This document shows, in pieces, positions 1 through 12,879 of a DNA stretch of 64,000 nt; the first letter of the stretch is position 1; every line of letters starts with the position of its first letter. Below the pieces are notes generated by a model. That model was not told the DNA's origin. It saw nothing but the letters and a program-made list of their open reading frames with translations, and did not search any database. The position numbers and the translations under genes were made by a program. The stretch comes from Oreohelix idahoensis (lineage: Eukaryota > Mollusca > Gastropoda > Stylommatophora > Oreohelicidae): NCBI GenBank assembly GCA_024509875.1, contig JAMPIV010018956.1:124001-188000 (forward strand), read 5' to 3'.

Positions 1-399
1 GCTCTAGACATCCTGCTGTACCTTGGATACCTCCTTTCTGAATAGGAATGTCAATGTGCATTTCTAAATGTACTCCGTGTTTGTCTCAGTCAATTTACTA
101 AACACTTTCAAAACTGAGCTATACCAGAATAATAAGAATTCCACTGAGTAAATCAGGGGTGGGGCTAAACGATCTGAAATTAAACACTGCTTAAATTCTT
201 CACAAAAGTTGTCGGCAGATTCTAGAATTAACGTGCTCAGCAACAGCCAGCATTGTTTTCGCTTATGTGAATATCTTGTGAAGACACCAATGTGATAGAA
301 GCGTTACTAACCTTCTTTCTACATCTCTGCCAAGAGTAATCTTGTGTAAAGATAGACTCAGTTGAAGCCACTATTAGATACTATTGAGTTTTGGCCAGT

Positions 400-1640
400 G
401 TTGGACCACTACTGCAAAGCAGGGGAGGTAAAACTGTCACAGTGTGTCATTGTACCCATTTTGCAGGAGGTATGTTTATGAGCCTTTTAGCTATCACTGA
501 GAAGAATATCTTCACTTCCACATTAAGTAGTGAGATTGATTGGCCTGAACTGACTGATGTCTGTGGAATTTTGTTCCTTCGGTATGTAGAATCCGTTTGC
601 CTTTCTCCATTCCTTGCTTACAAGCTGGGTTTTCCAAGCATTCTTCAGTAAATGTGGCAGTCGTTTGAGCACCTCAGGGCATCTCTTATACACAACATAT
701 GGAACACCATTAGGACCTGGAGCTGACTTGCACCGAGCTTTCTGGATAATGCTTTCTACTTCGTGCATCGTTGGGGGCTTGGTTTTAAATTCAACTCCTG
801 GCTTACTATGCCATTTAAGGCTATGCGGCTGAGCGGCTAATCTTTGCGACCATCTGAATCGGTCATTCTAAGGTGTTCTTCCAGGTCTTCTTTCCTAATG
901 TTTAGTGTTCCCGACCGTGGCTGCTCAACCAGTTCTTTGGCGCATTTGAAGGGCTCCCTGAAGAATCTTTCCCCATCCCTCTGCGTCTTCCTTTTCTTCC
1001 TGCACAACCTTCCTGCTCTACAAAAGGCATTAAGTTGGCCCTTTCAGGTGCTCTAAAACTGTCGTGACACTTCCTTCTCCGTAGCCACTGCGTTCTTGAA
1101 TAGTTTTCGGGCATGCTTCTTCTGTTTCCTGATTTCTTCAATTTTAATTTGTCTTCTACTTTTTTTGTAGTGTGTTACTTTCCCTTGCCTCCCTGACTCC
1201 GAACACTTTGTGACAGTGAAGATATATTATGTCACTGAATATTTCCAGCTTCTTCTCCAAAGTTATCTGCTTCAGGTTTATCAAACTCTTTTGACAAGGC
1301 TTCGTCCAGTTGTTCCCAAAGCCCCTTTGCACTGGCAGGGGGAAACTTGATTGCATCTCTCTTTCCGTCCAAGAAGTGTGTGAGATCATCATCAGGCAGA
1401 TCAACTTGAATGTACTCAGCACTGTGGATTGACTCCTGTCTAAGTTCTTCTAACGTCTTACCCATCAAGACAGAGCGCTGTTGATTTCCCCCTGATGAAC
1501 TCTTACACCCCTTTTTCATTCTGTGGATTTTCATTCCTCTCTGAGTAGAGAATTTCCTACCAAAGGCACATGAAAATTCCAGCCGTTGTTCAGAGCTCGA
1601 AGTCTGTGTAACGGGTCTGGTCAATTCCATTAAGGCGCCT
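400..1640 (-). pseudogene. Decayed non-LTR retrotransposon, R2/NeSL-like
   Basis: A broken coding region on the minus strand. The N-terminal piece (about 1630-1232) has a CCHC/C2H2-like finger typical of R2-type ORFs, with CAFGRKFS followed by HRMKKGC. Further on (768-523) is a reverse transcriptase segment with the finger-domain motif KSAPGPNGVPY and, about 50 residues later, FRPINL. Stops and frame changes separate the pieces, and the palm motif (YADD-type), linker and endonuclease are absent or unreadable. The copy is therefore truncated and dead. The R2/NeSL assignment rests only on the N-terminal finger plus the style of the RT motif and is tentative; that it is a non-LTR RT is fairly safe. 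Confidence 0.6.
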
Positions 1641-2385
1641 GTGGATTCATCATTATACCCCCTTTCTGTGAATCCTAGGGGCGTCTATCGTGCTTGGATT
1701 TTATGGCGGTTGTTTAAAGCTTACGGGATGCAAACCCGTTCAGCCGGTTTCTAGTCTTTCCCAATGTCATCTGTCTTTCCAGAGGTCCATCGGTCTTTTC
1801 AGAATTGTCACTCGTCTGACCATGCAATTATGATAGTAAACTGTATACGAAGCAATACAACAGGGGGTAATCTGATCATCAGAGAAGTTTCCCCCCCCCC
1901 CCCGTCGATCAAGTGTTTCGGCCCTTTATTCTCCTTTAAAATCTAAAAAAGTGGGGGGGGGGGGGGGTTCTCACCTGGTCATGACTCCCAAATGTCTCAG
2001 CCTCCTGTTGTCTTGTGTAGAAAATGAAACCATTCCACCTTGGATGCAGCTTTAAAATCCACAATTTTGCCGGAGGCAATTGTGAAAGTAACGAGGTGAA
2101 GACAAATTATTGCGGTTGTTCCGTAGCACACCCCTGACACACCTGAGCAAAGCCGACGAAGCGTGAAGCCATTGCGAGCTGGCAACTGAAATCTAACTGC
2201 TCCAGACACCGCATATAATACACCGCGTGTTACCTGTAGAGCCGCCGTCATGTTACCAATACAACGAAAAACTCAGTGTATTGTGGACACATAACGTGTG
2301 CTTGGTGTTAATACGGTGCAACCCGATCTGATCTGAACTTTGTACAATTGACAAATTTATTTACAAACAACAAGAGCGTTGTTAC
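1641..2385. other. No gene; contains C13 and G15 homopolymers
   Basis: No convincing coding region. The notable content is a run of 13 C (1891-1903) and a run of 15 G (1953-1967) about 50 bases apart, which could pair with each other. Confidence 0.6.
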
Positions 2386-2752
2386 ACGGTCATGGACAAT
2401 GACTACAACCCTCAAAATTCAGATCCAAACCTCAGAAATAAGATATCTGTGGAAGGTGGATGAAGTAAAAAGAAGAGACATGGTCCACCACCAGACAATA
2501 CGTCATGATCTGAAAAATCCAACCTCTGCAGACCCAAGAAGAACATTCCCAACTAAGATGGTTTGGTCGTGTCTGCGAAATGGGAGACGATCGGCTGCCA
2601 TGGTAGGTATGGGAGACTAAGAGCCAAGTATACATGCCTCAATGACGACGCAGAGCCAACTGGGATGACAACATTAGACAATCTCTGAAGGACGAGGATT
2701 AGAATGGAACCCGACCAGGTGGAAAACATCCGATAGGATAGTGTCACAAAAC
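2386..2752 (+). pseudogene. Fragment of non-LTR family C (3' end of RT ORF)
   Basis: Encodes the degraded C-terminal tail of a non-LTR retrotransposon ORF: a TTTLKIQIQTSEIRYL segment, then RRDMVHHQTIR, then (2660-2745, shifted frame) the equivalent of WDDNIRQSLKD. The same sequence occurs in better condition at 43751-44519 (-) and 56144-56345 (+), so all three are copies of one family. This one has several indels and is the oldest-looking. Confidence 0.75.
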
Positions 2753-2756
2753 TCTT

Positions 2757-4502
2757 TTTTGTGCATGGACTTTTGCGCCTTTCTCTCTCTCCTTCATCGT
2801 CCTATTATTAGGGTGCACTTTTCATAACTGTCATTCACTCCGACAGTATCACTTCATTTCTTCATTTTTCTCACCTCATAGTCGCGCCTCTTAGAGTTGT
2901 TAACCTCTATTCACACTGCAATAATGTTATGTTACGGCTGAATTGACTATCCTGAAGATTAATTGTAATCGCTTAAATGGTCTTGCCCCTTTAATGCAGA
3001 AAGTAACCGTGAAGAGTAATAGCGACTTTGTCATAACTTATTTACGTCCCAAACCGAGTGACCACATGGAATTCAAGGTTATCACCGCCCATTCCGACTC
3101 CTTGGGCAGAAAGAGCAATAGATAACCAGGTATGTCGTCGAATAATGTTTGTGCACCGAGCTGTATAAGTAATTATCTGTCTCGTGAACGATTTGAGTAC
3201 GTGGTTGATAATCGACTTATCTCTTTAGCCCATAAATTTTCTGTGTAATTAATACAGATAAAATACGTCTCACGAGATATTATGAGCCAAGTAATCTTTG
3301 AGGGATGGGTTCACAGATGTGTTTTATGAGTTTTGCAAAAAGATGCAAGCGGAGGTTTTACGGCATATTAGAAAGAGGTCAAGCGATGGAATTTTTAAAT
3401 GTAATATTTTAAACACGCGGGGCTATTATTATTTAAACACCCTTACCCATGTATTGCAAAAGAGATTGGATTGGTGTAAAGTGAGAGCCGGAATACACAA
3501 AAGTTCTCATTGGCAATTTTGTCGGAACCACAATCTGTGATTTGAACTGAGAAATGAGAGTTATAATCTAGCGATATTGGAGCCACAGATCAGCAAGCAT
3601 TGCCACGTCAAATTAGCAACTCACTAGAGCCAGAAAGAGAAGGATCGGACTAAGGATTCCAAAATTTTGAGTACAGATCAAAGTATTTGGGCAACTTTAA
3701 ACTTACAAGTAAACCCGTATATTTTAAATACAAAGACTGGAATCCTAAAGGACCAGGACAGATCAAAGTTAGGAAATTTGAAACTTACAAAAAATAAACC
3801 TGCATTTTAAATACGAAGACTGGAGTCCTAAGGAATCAGATCATGCGTCATAAGAGGAATTTCCCAGACTAAGTGATTCGAAAACTTAATTTTAGTTAGT
3901 TTGTTTGTTTCTTTTAATTAGTTTAGTTTTGTTTTTTTAATTTTATATTGTGTGTTTATTTCATGGAAAGAGGTAAGGGGAAGTCTGATAGACTATTTAC
4001 GTTGGATGATGGCTGATAGCTGGTGGATTTGATGTAATCTCGGACACCTCCACGCTGTATCATCCTCTAAAACTGTGTTAACAGCAAGAGGTGAGAGAAT
4101 TTACTCTTTGCTTGTTTGTTTTTTTTAATTGTTTTTTTTTCTTGTTTGTATTAGTTTGTTTTTTGGTTTTTATTTCTTTATTAATTTTTAGATTTGTAAT
4201 TTTTTAAATTTTTTCTTTTCTTTTCTCGTCTTCTGTTTTTTAATTTTGTTTAACTTTTATTTATTTATTTTTATTTAATTATTCATTTTTTTTTTTTACA
4301 CACAAATTGATTGACATAATTTTGGTTTTGGTTTTGTATATTTGGACTGAATGGAGGGCTGAGGAATATACTATATTTGGATGTCAGAGATCTGATTTTA
4401 TTATCTGAAATTTATTACACTATATGTCATAATTATAACCCACCAAGGGTTGAACGGGATACTGTGATTAAAGAAAAATCAACATTCATTTTTAAAGCAC
4501 TG
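2757..4502. other. No gene; T-rich low complexity and a two-copy ~84-bp repeat
   Basis: No supported gene. At about 3676-3840 two tandem copies of an ~84-bp unit are visible, each starting CAGATCAAAGT and ending near AAGACTGG..TCCTAA, with clear divergence. From 3890 to 4310 the + strand is strongly T-rich. The short ORF at 3298-3540 matches nothing I recognise. Confidence 0.5.
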
Positions 4503-4756
4503 TAAAGGAGGCCGTTAAACGCCCATTGAGGAGTATTGGGAATATGGCCCATATTTTCTTGACCATCGGCACACTAGGGGGTCCTGTGGTCAGCATAATG
4601 CCAGCCGCCTTAACCTTGCCAGAGTTGCTCTGGTACCCAGTTGGGGCTGGGTCGACCCAGGAGCCGTTTGCGGCCTAAAAAAAATCCCACCCGATCTGGG
4701 GATCGAACCACAGACCACTGAGGTAGGAAGCCAGTGCACTAACCACTATGCTACCG
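4503..4756 (-). repeat. tRNA-derived SINE, copy 1
   Basis: Minus-strand SINE. Near its 5' end (high coordinates) is a pol III A-box-like stretch, GGTAGCATAGTGGTTAGTGC, and about 30 bases further a B box, GGTTCGATCCC, as in a tRNA head. A ~180-bp non-tRNA body follows. Copies at 6571-6838 and 7376-7627 align along their whole length. The first bases of the head are missing because the hAT element begins there. Confidence 0.85.
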
Positions 4757-4882
4757 CAACCAGTGTTGCCACAGTTGGGTATTATTTACTAGATCTGGGT
4801 TTTATGGCTTCCGTCTGGGTATCTGGGTATTTATTTTCCAAATCTGCATTAATCTGGGTATATTTGAGAATTGGCATTAACA

Positions 4883-4884
<2 letters not shown>

Positions 4885-4967
<83 letters not shown>
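4885..4967. repeat. (TA)n microsatellite inside the hAT element
   Basis: Uninterrupted alternating TA of about 83 bases. Any ORF here is only Tyr-Ile repetition. Confidence 0.95.
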
Positions 4968-4968
<1 letters not shown>

Positions 4969-5260
4969 TGCGCAGTGATCATTTTACATTATATTTATAT
5001 TACAATTAAATGTAAAAAATTATGTGCTATATATTTTTATTCCACTCAAATTTAATTTTTTTTTTAACCACATCAATGACGTTGTTTTTTTTTTTACTCA
5101 TTTACATTAACAATCTATTTCCTTTTATTCTGTTAATGGCTCTCATCTACAATACTCAGTCATTTTTGCTATGTCTTTTAAAGTATTCTTTTTAAATTTT
5201 AAACTTACGCAGATAAACAGCATATATTTTTGTTTTGTTTTGTTATTATAAGATTATAAA

Positions 5261-5593
5261 ATGAGCGATGATGAAGGTTCGCTAGGTAGTTGTAGCAGCA
5301 TGACGACACACACGCCACCTCACTCCTCAGCATGCGTCAAAAGAGTGTTTTCGAAGGTTAACTTAGTTGAAACTAAACAAACCAACAAGCCTTTGTGTGA
5401 AACAGTTTCCAATGGAATACTAGCTAAGCAAGCAGTTGCCAAAGATGGAGTTTGTCATAAGTTTAATCCTAGTAAAAGCGTGGTTGAAGATGTGCGTGTA
5501 GGATGTTGTCTGCAGAGATATGCAAAGATTTCGGAACTCCACAATCAAGATTCCATGTTGTCAATTCATGCATATGATCTTGACGAAGGATAA
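5261..5593 (+). pseudogene. hAT transposase, C-terminal dimerisation segment
   Basis: A 110-residue open frame containing SSACVKRVFSKVN..ETKQTNKPLCETVSNGILAKQA. This matches the conserved C-terminal hAT dimerisation motif (SSA.VER.FS..N..KTK..N.L...V..IL). The catalytic DDE core and BED finger, normally several hundred residues upstream, are absent. The ATG at 5261 is just the first in frame after an internal deletion, so a working protein is unlikely. It lies inside the hAT-like unit 4757-5991 and reads the same way. Confidence 0.7.
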
Positions 5594-5993
5594 GTTGTCG
5601 AAATGGATGCCGAGTCGCTGACAAGTGACAATTTTCAACAGTAACAAATTACAACTAAAATTTTATATTTGATTTGAGGACCATTTTGTTAATGTAACTA
5701 CTGTAAGTATGTTACTGTTAAAATATTTTATTTTCAAGAGTTCATATATTGGGGGGTGTTAATAAAATCATTTTTATATAATTGTGAATGTTTTGTAATT
5801 AAAAAATAAAAATGAAGAAATAGATAAAAATTAGTATTATACAGCTTATTTGTGCTAAAGTTGCGCTAAAAGATTGTGTAAGCATCGTCTATCCCCTGTA
5901 TTTGAGGCATAAAATAATCTGGGTATTTCTGGGTTTTTTTTAAGAAGAAATTATGGGTTTATCTCTAGAACTTGAGTGGCAACCTTGCTGGCA

Positions 5994-6430
5994 GCTACAA
6001 TAGTTTAGCGCATGCCTCAAGAATCCTTGTGTAAGTTACGAAAATTGTCAATATTTATAAACAGATACGAGGAATATGTACCTTTGTCATCTTCATGTAG
6101 TGTGCTCGCTAGCGTAGGTGACCATAACGGTTGACAATTTATATCGTGGTTAAAAGACAGTATTACTGGAGTCCTCCATGTTGAATTTGTAATTTTATTT
6201 TCACACTTCGGTGTTTGTCGGGCGTTATTATTTGTTTGCAAATCTCGAAACAGTGATGACGACAGGTTCACTCTTTCTATCCTATGCAATTGTGTATTTT
6301 TTATTTGACCCATTTACCAAAATGGATATCCTACGGTTTTAATAAATTTTAAACCGTTGTTTCTTCTCTTATTTGAAATCATTGTTTCTTCTCATATTAA
6401 ACCAGTTGGCTGAACACTGAGGAGCTGCGG
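5994..6430. other. No gene seen
   Basis: AT-rich sequence without recognisable coding potential, repeats or RNA genes. The minus-strand frame 6313-6017 has no recognisable domain. Confidence 0.5.
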
Positions 6431-6570
6431 GCAGCGTTGGCGTAGCTGGCAGTCCTTTTCAGGGCTTTATCATGCTAGATGGTGTTAGTCCTTTTATAGA
6501 CTTAGTGTCTATCAACCTTAGTCGGGCTAGCAGTCCTTTTTGAGGCTATTTCAGCTACCTGATGGATATA
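6430..6570. repeat. Interspersed repeat with CCTTTT(C)AGGGC motif
   Basis: Contains several AGTCCTTTT-type blocks within 140 bp (AGTCCTTTTCAGGGC near 6453). The reverse complement occurs at 62340-62375 and again near 62540 inside the retro-inserted segment 62205-63367. It is therefore part of a dispersed repeat family, probably a retrotransposon 3' region. Confidence 0.5.
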
Positions 6571-6838
6571 GGTATAGGATCCCGTTACACGCCCATTGAG
6601 GCATATTGGGAATATGGTGTTAGACCCATATTTTCTTGACCGTCGGCACACTAGGTGTGATGTGGTCAGCATCACGCCGGCCGCCTTAACCTTCCCAGAG
6701 TTGCTCTGGTACCCATTTGGGGCTGGGTCAACCCAGGAGCCGTTTGCGGCCTAAAAATATCCCACCTCATCTGGGGATCGAACCATATACCACTGAGCTA
6801 GGAAGCCAGTGCACTAACCACTATGCTACCGCGGCTCC
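6571..6838 (-). repeat. tRNA-derived SINE, copy 2 (most complete)
   Basis: Best-preserved copy. On the minus strand the head begins GGAGCCGCGGTAGCATAG, with the A box at 6830-6811 and the B box GGTTCGATCCCC at 6784-6773. The body continues to about 6580. Flanking CTGATGGAT on both sides (about 6560 and 6843) looks like the target-site duplication, which fixes both ends. Confidence 0.88.
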
Positions 6839-6843
6839 CTAGC

Positions 6844-7374
6844 TGATGGATGCTAGTTGTCATTTTCTGGGTTTATATTTCATTAACACAGCGCTTCAGT
6901 TAACAGAGTTCACTTATTTTTGAATGGCGAATTGCTCTCAGATATAACCGACGGACTTTATTCTAGGTTGAAAGTAACATGTCTGGCCCTTAGAAGGCAA
7001 AACCTTAACAACTACATCATTTTAGTAAGTGCATATGTTATACATAAAAATGTGAGAAATTGGATGAGGAATGTTGTACAATACTATAAAATGTTATTTG
7101 GTGTGAAAAAGTAGGCCCTATCTATCAAGTCTTGTGAAGTGTAGGCCTGACTGAAAAAAAAAATAAATAAATAAAATTGTGAACTTACACTTGTATAATT
7201 GCAATACAATTTTCAGAATATCTGCACATTTAGTTTGAAACTTATCTACATATTGTTATCACAGTCAGTTCAAGGATGTAATTTGTTTTCTTCAAAACAT
7301 TTTTCTGCAGAAACAGGCATCAAAAATTGGTGCAGTATGTCTCTTCAGGTGAAGTTTTAAAAACAGGCAGTAAA
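6844..7374. other. No gene seen
   Basis: The frame at 6920-7114 has no recognisable domain. The rest is AT-rich with a short AAAT-rich run near 7155. Confidence 0.5.
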
Positions 7375-7375
7375 A

Positions 7376-7627
7376 GGTAAAGGAAACCATTACACACCCA
7401 TTGAGGCATACTAGGAACAATGTTAGGCCCATATTGTCTTGATGATCTACAGGCTAGGGGTGATGGGGCCAGCATGATGTCAGGTGCCTTAATCTTACTA
7501 GAGTTGCTTTTGTACCCAATTCATGAGGTTGGGTCGACAGCGGATCCGTTTGTGGCCTAAAAAAATCTCACCTCAACTGGGGATCGAACCATGGACCACC
7601 AAGTAGGAAGCCTGTGCACTAACCACA
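7376..7627 (-). repeat. tRNA-derived SINE, copy 3 (degraded)
   Basis: Aligns to copies 1 and 2 through the body and the B box (GGTTCGATCCCC on the minus strand, about 7588-7577). The 5' head is cut off just after the A-box region. More substitutions than the other copies suggest greater age. Confidence 0.8.
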
Positions 7628-8720
7628 AACATGGAAAAAGGGCTAATAAATATTGTGAAATGTTTTTAAATGGTAAAAGTTAACATCATCTTACATACAT
7701 AGTATACATTTGAAAATCTCTGAATCATTCACATAAATCAATATTTCACAAACTGTTTAAAGTGCCATCACAGACATACTATCATCAAACATGCATAATA
7801 CCCTTTTTTAATCTGCGAAAATGTTCCTATGTGGCTGGTTATTGTCATAGCTGATGTTTGTTGCCAGTACATGTTGTTTATAATTCTCAGGTCCTTACCA
7901 TCGGTGTTGATTCTTTTTAGCATTTTAAAAAATTTTCTCATGTTTTACTGTCTCAAATGCCTAAGTGTAGTGTATAAAGCACAAGTATGGATAGATTATA
8001 GGAAGAAGTTACAATTTTAAAAAAATGATTGTATACACATTTTTCATGCACTTGACAGCTCTAAATCATTCAGAAGAAAATCAATATAACAAAGACTGTT
8101 GAATGTGACATTGTACATATCACCATTTAACATTTATCACTCTTCCTTATATTTTCAGGTTGTCATATGTTTTTCACCATTATATAACAAAAATTTCTTG
8201 TGATATCAATATCTCAGATGTACATACATGCCACATGCTATGATTTACCCATAATCTGTACAAGGTGTTTGCGTTTTCAGATGTGTACACTCTGTACATA
8301 ATTTCTGTACAGGTTTTCTAACCCATTCTCCTTATTACTGTGTCTCAGAGTTCTTTTATAAGGTCCTATTGAACACAGGATTTCCCAGTCTGTTAGTAAT
8401 AATTAAACACAGAAATAGACTAAATGATGACACCATCACATTATTTTTACAGTGTAAAATAAACTCAGATATTTATTGTTTGGGTTTTAACATAAGTGAA
8501 GACCTGCTTTAAAAGGTAAAGTTCCCATGCCTCATTTATAATGCAGCCATCTGTAATTGACAATACTTTTACACGAATTAACTCTTTTGATATGTTTTTT
8601 CCAGTCTTTGTACAGAGTTTTGGATTTTTTTTACAGGTTTTTGATCTCTGAGATGTGGCATGTATGGATGTAACAAATTGTCTAAGATTTTTTTTACCTA
8701 TAATTCATTTTTCTTTTCAG
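7628..8720. other. Upstream region / probable 5' intron of the zinc-finger gene
   Basis: No coding region seen. It ends in a pyrimidine-rich tract and AG (TTTTTCTTTTCAG) at 8720, a good 3' splice site. An earlier, probably non-coding exon should therefore lie upstream, in or beyond this stretch. Confidence 0.5.
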
Positions 8721-8797
8721 ATTGCATAAAAAATATGGAACAGAAGATCCCATCCCTGGATCAGAAAATAAAACAGGACATCAGTACAGATTTTAAA
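8721..8797 (+). CDS. Zinc-finger gene, exon with start codon
   Basis: Bounded by TTTTCAG|ATTGC on the left and AAA|GTGAGT on the right. The ATG at 8735 has A at -3 and G at +4, and 21 codons follow (MEQKIPSLDQKIKQDISTDF...), ending in phase 0. No upstream in-frame stop lies inside the exon, so translation could begin earlier. The start was chosen for its context and because downstream phases fit perfectly. The segment is hydrophilic with no known domain. It joins exon 9112-9226. Confidence 0.7.
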
Positions 8798-9111
8798 GTG
8801 AGTTTTCTTTTTAATTCTTGATAACAAATTTTTATACAGCCAAAGTGAGTTAAACTGAGAAATCTGTTAAAATATTGTCCATTTTAACATATTATTACTT
8901 ACTGCTAGGTTCTTTGTGTTTTTTTTTCCGTAACAATGTAGTATATGTAAATTTAATATATCATCTTAATCAGGGACAGAGGCATAAACAGTTGAGAAAA
9001 GAAAGTAATTTAGATACATAAAAATGTATCATGTAGTTGTCAGACTGGGGCTATGTTTAAGACTGAAGTGGTTTCTTTCAAACTTGAATATGTTCAATAT
9101 TTTGTTTTCAG

Positions 9112-9226
9112 GGACACACAGTGAAGATAGAAATTGAAGGTGAGGAAGATGCTCATGTTTCTGCAGGGGGAGAGAGTATGAGGACCAGTTCCACATCTGT
9201 ATATCCTGCTGGGGACAATTTACTCA
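9112..9226 (+). CDS. Zinc-finger gene, second coding exon (acidic linker)
   Basis: Acceptor TTTGTTTTCAG at 9111; donor CTCA|GTAATG at 9226/9227. It enters in phase 0 and encodes an acidic, Ser-rich stretch beginning GHTVKIEIEGEEDAHVSAGG, leaving one base in the last codon (phase 1). The open frame continues past the donor only briefly (stop at 9301), as expected for an intron. The next exon in phase is 9.8 kb downstream at 19064. No domain recognised; it is part of the N-terminal non-finger region. Confidence 0.7.
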
Positions 9227-9673
9227 GTAATGCTTTACAATTATTTAACATAAATGTAACCTGTGCTCAATATGTTACCACTATCAACAAATATGTAACA
9301 TAAAAAGTGTTATTTATACACATCCACCACAAACATCACAATTTTTAAGGTTTCTACCATATAAGCACAGACAATTTTTTTTTTTTAATTTCAATTATTT
9401 TTTCTCTTATTTTTATATTTCATATTTATTTATCTCCAACTCACTGTCCTCTTCTATTTCCAGTCCCCACTAATATTACGTTTGGGTAGTTAATTGTTCA
9501 GTTTAGTTTCTTAGTATGTATTGTGTTTATCCAGTGGTGGCAGTCATTTCCTTTTCCAGGCACGCTTGTCAGTTCACGGGCAGCAAAAGTGTTAGGACTT
9601 TGATGCCTTTAGGGAAGTACCTAGGCTTAATTTTTATATTTATTTAGGTTCTTGTATCTAGCCTTTACTTTCT

Positions 9674-9698
9674 CTGATGAAGGCCTTGTGGCCGTATC
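9674..9698 (+). ncRNA. Degenerate hammerhead-like motif, possible Penelope-like remnant
   Basis: CTGATGA (9674-9680) is followed by an AGGCC-TTGT-GGCC hairpin and GTATC where a hammerhead core would have GAAAC. The layout matches the motif in the Penelope-like element at 23.7 kb, but the GAAA strand is mutated, so activity is not expected. Confidence 0.35.
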
Positions 9699-9759
9699 GT
9701 TGGCTATTTTCTTTGTCTTTTGTCCTCGTAACACGAATCACCTTTTTTGATTTTTTTCA

Positions 9760-10425
9760 CACCCGCCCAAGAAAATGTGCAGAGAGTTAGAGAAGCTTCC
9801 TTTGGAGCCCATGAAAGTCAACAATGCGAGCTAGTCATGAATTACAAATTCCTAACACAGCAGTGTGGCACGTTTTGTGAAAGCAATTGATAATGAAAAG
9901 CCATAAGTTGCAGTCACTGCAAGCTCTTCATCCTGCAGACAATGAGAAAAGATAGAGGAAGATGAAGCATTTTTACCCTGCCAAATGTTTTCTGATGAAG
10001 CAACTTTTCACTAAAGTGGTAAAGGGAATCATCACAATGTACGATTATGGGGCATAGATAACCCACACATAACCATTGAGCACCAACGGTATTTACAAAG
10101 GTAAATGTGTTCTGTGCCATTTCTTACACAAATGTGTATTGGTCATTCTTTTTTGCTGAGAGGATAGTGATCGGAATGTCATATCTGGACATGCTAGAAA
10201 ACTGGCTGTTCCCTCAGTTAAATGAGGAATCTAAAAACTATGTTTTCCAGCAAGATGGGGCAATGCCGCATTTTCAAAACAAAGTCCGGAATTATCTGAA
10301 TGAGGTTCTCCCACATCGATGGATAGGATGCACTGGAGCAGATGACCTTGCTCTATACCGCCAGCCACCCAGGTTTTTTTTGGGTGCAAACTGTATATTT
10401 TTAAGTGTTCAATAACCAAAGTTAT
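9760..10425 (+). pseudogene. Mariner/Tc1-superfamily transposase remnant
   Basis: Several short frames in order along the + strand resemble a DDE_3-type transposase. There is a helix-turn-helix region near 9800-9900, and near 10235-10410 a catalytic-region segment, YVFQQDGAMPHFQNKVR followed by HRWIGCTGADDL and PPRF. QQDGA.PHF is the second catalytic Asp block of such elements. The final SPDL..DFFLWG block is lost and several frameshifts are present. No terminal inverted repeats were identified. Confidence 0.65.
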
Positions 10426-10439
10426 ATGCATCTAAAATA

Positions 10440-12650
<2,211 letters not shown>

Positions 12651-12658
12651 ATACTTAC

Positions 12659-12779
12659 ATATAGTCATCCTCAAATCAGAAGATGTGATGAAGTTTGAAC
12701 ATGAACCAGTATAAGTGGTATCCTGATCTTGATTGACATCGGGAGTGACCTCGGTCGATGGAACTTCTTCACCCTCCAT
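12659..12779 (-). CDS. Possible first exon of an unknown minus-strand gene
   Basis: On the minus strand an ATG at 12779 opens a 40-codon frame, MEGEEVPSTEVTPDVNQDQD and onward, rich in acidic and polar residues. It runs into a textbook donor, AT|GTAAGTAT, at 12659/12658, ending in phase 1. Composition looks coding and the donor is strong. I could not identify the next exon within the lower-coordinate sequence, and no domain is recognisable. It would be nested antisense in the zinc-finger gene's large intron. It could equally be a chance ORF. Confidence 0.3.
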
Positions 12780-12879
12780 CCTTTGCTAAAATTCTTAGCT
12801 GAGCTTGAGCGTTACTGAAATTACACAGTCAATTCTCTCGGCCAACAAATATCAGAAGTCTTTGAAATTTCATAACCAT

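Larger units (their letters stand above)
4757..5991 (+). mobile_element. Non-autonomous hAT-type DNA transposon
   Basis: The left end starts CAGTGTTGCCAC and the right end, read on the other strand, starts CAGCAAGGTTGCCAC, giving a short imperfect inverted repeat of hAT style. Between them is only the last ~110 residues of a hAT transposase (5261-5593), so most of the gene has been deleted. A long (TA)n tract sits inside. I could not find a matching 8-bp target duplication, so the exact ends are uncertain. Confidence 0.55.

Noticed and set aside
4782..5055. ORFs on both strands made of Tyr-Ile repeats (also 39633-40032, 55465-55671, 56335-56627, 61795-62100)
   Set aside because: They are translations of (TA)n tracts with unrelated flanks; open frames are inevitable in TA repeats.
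6571..6838. A genuine tRNA gene
   Set aside because: A and B boxes are present but the cloverleaf is not completed and a 180-bp unrelated body follows; three similar copies show it is a SINE.
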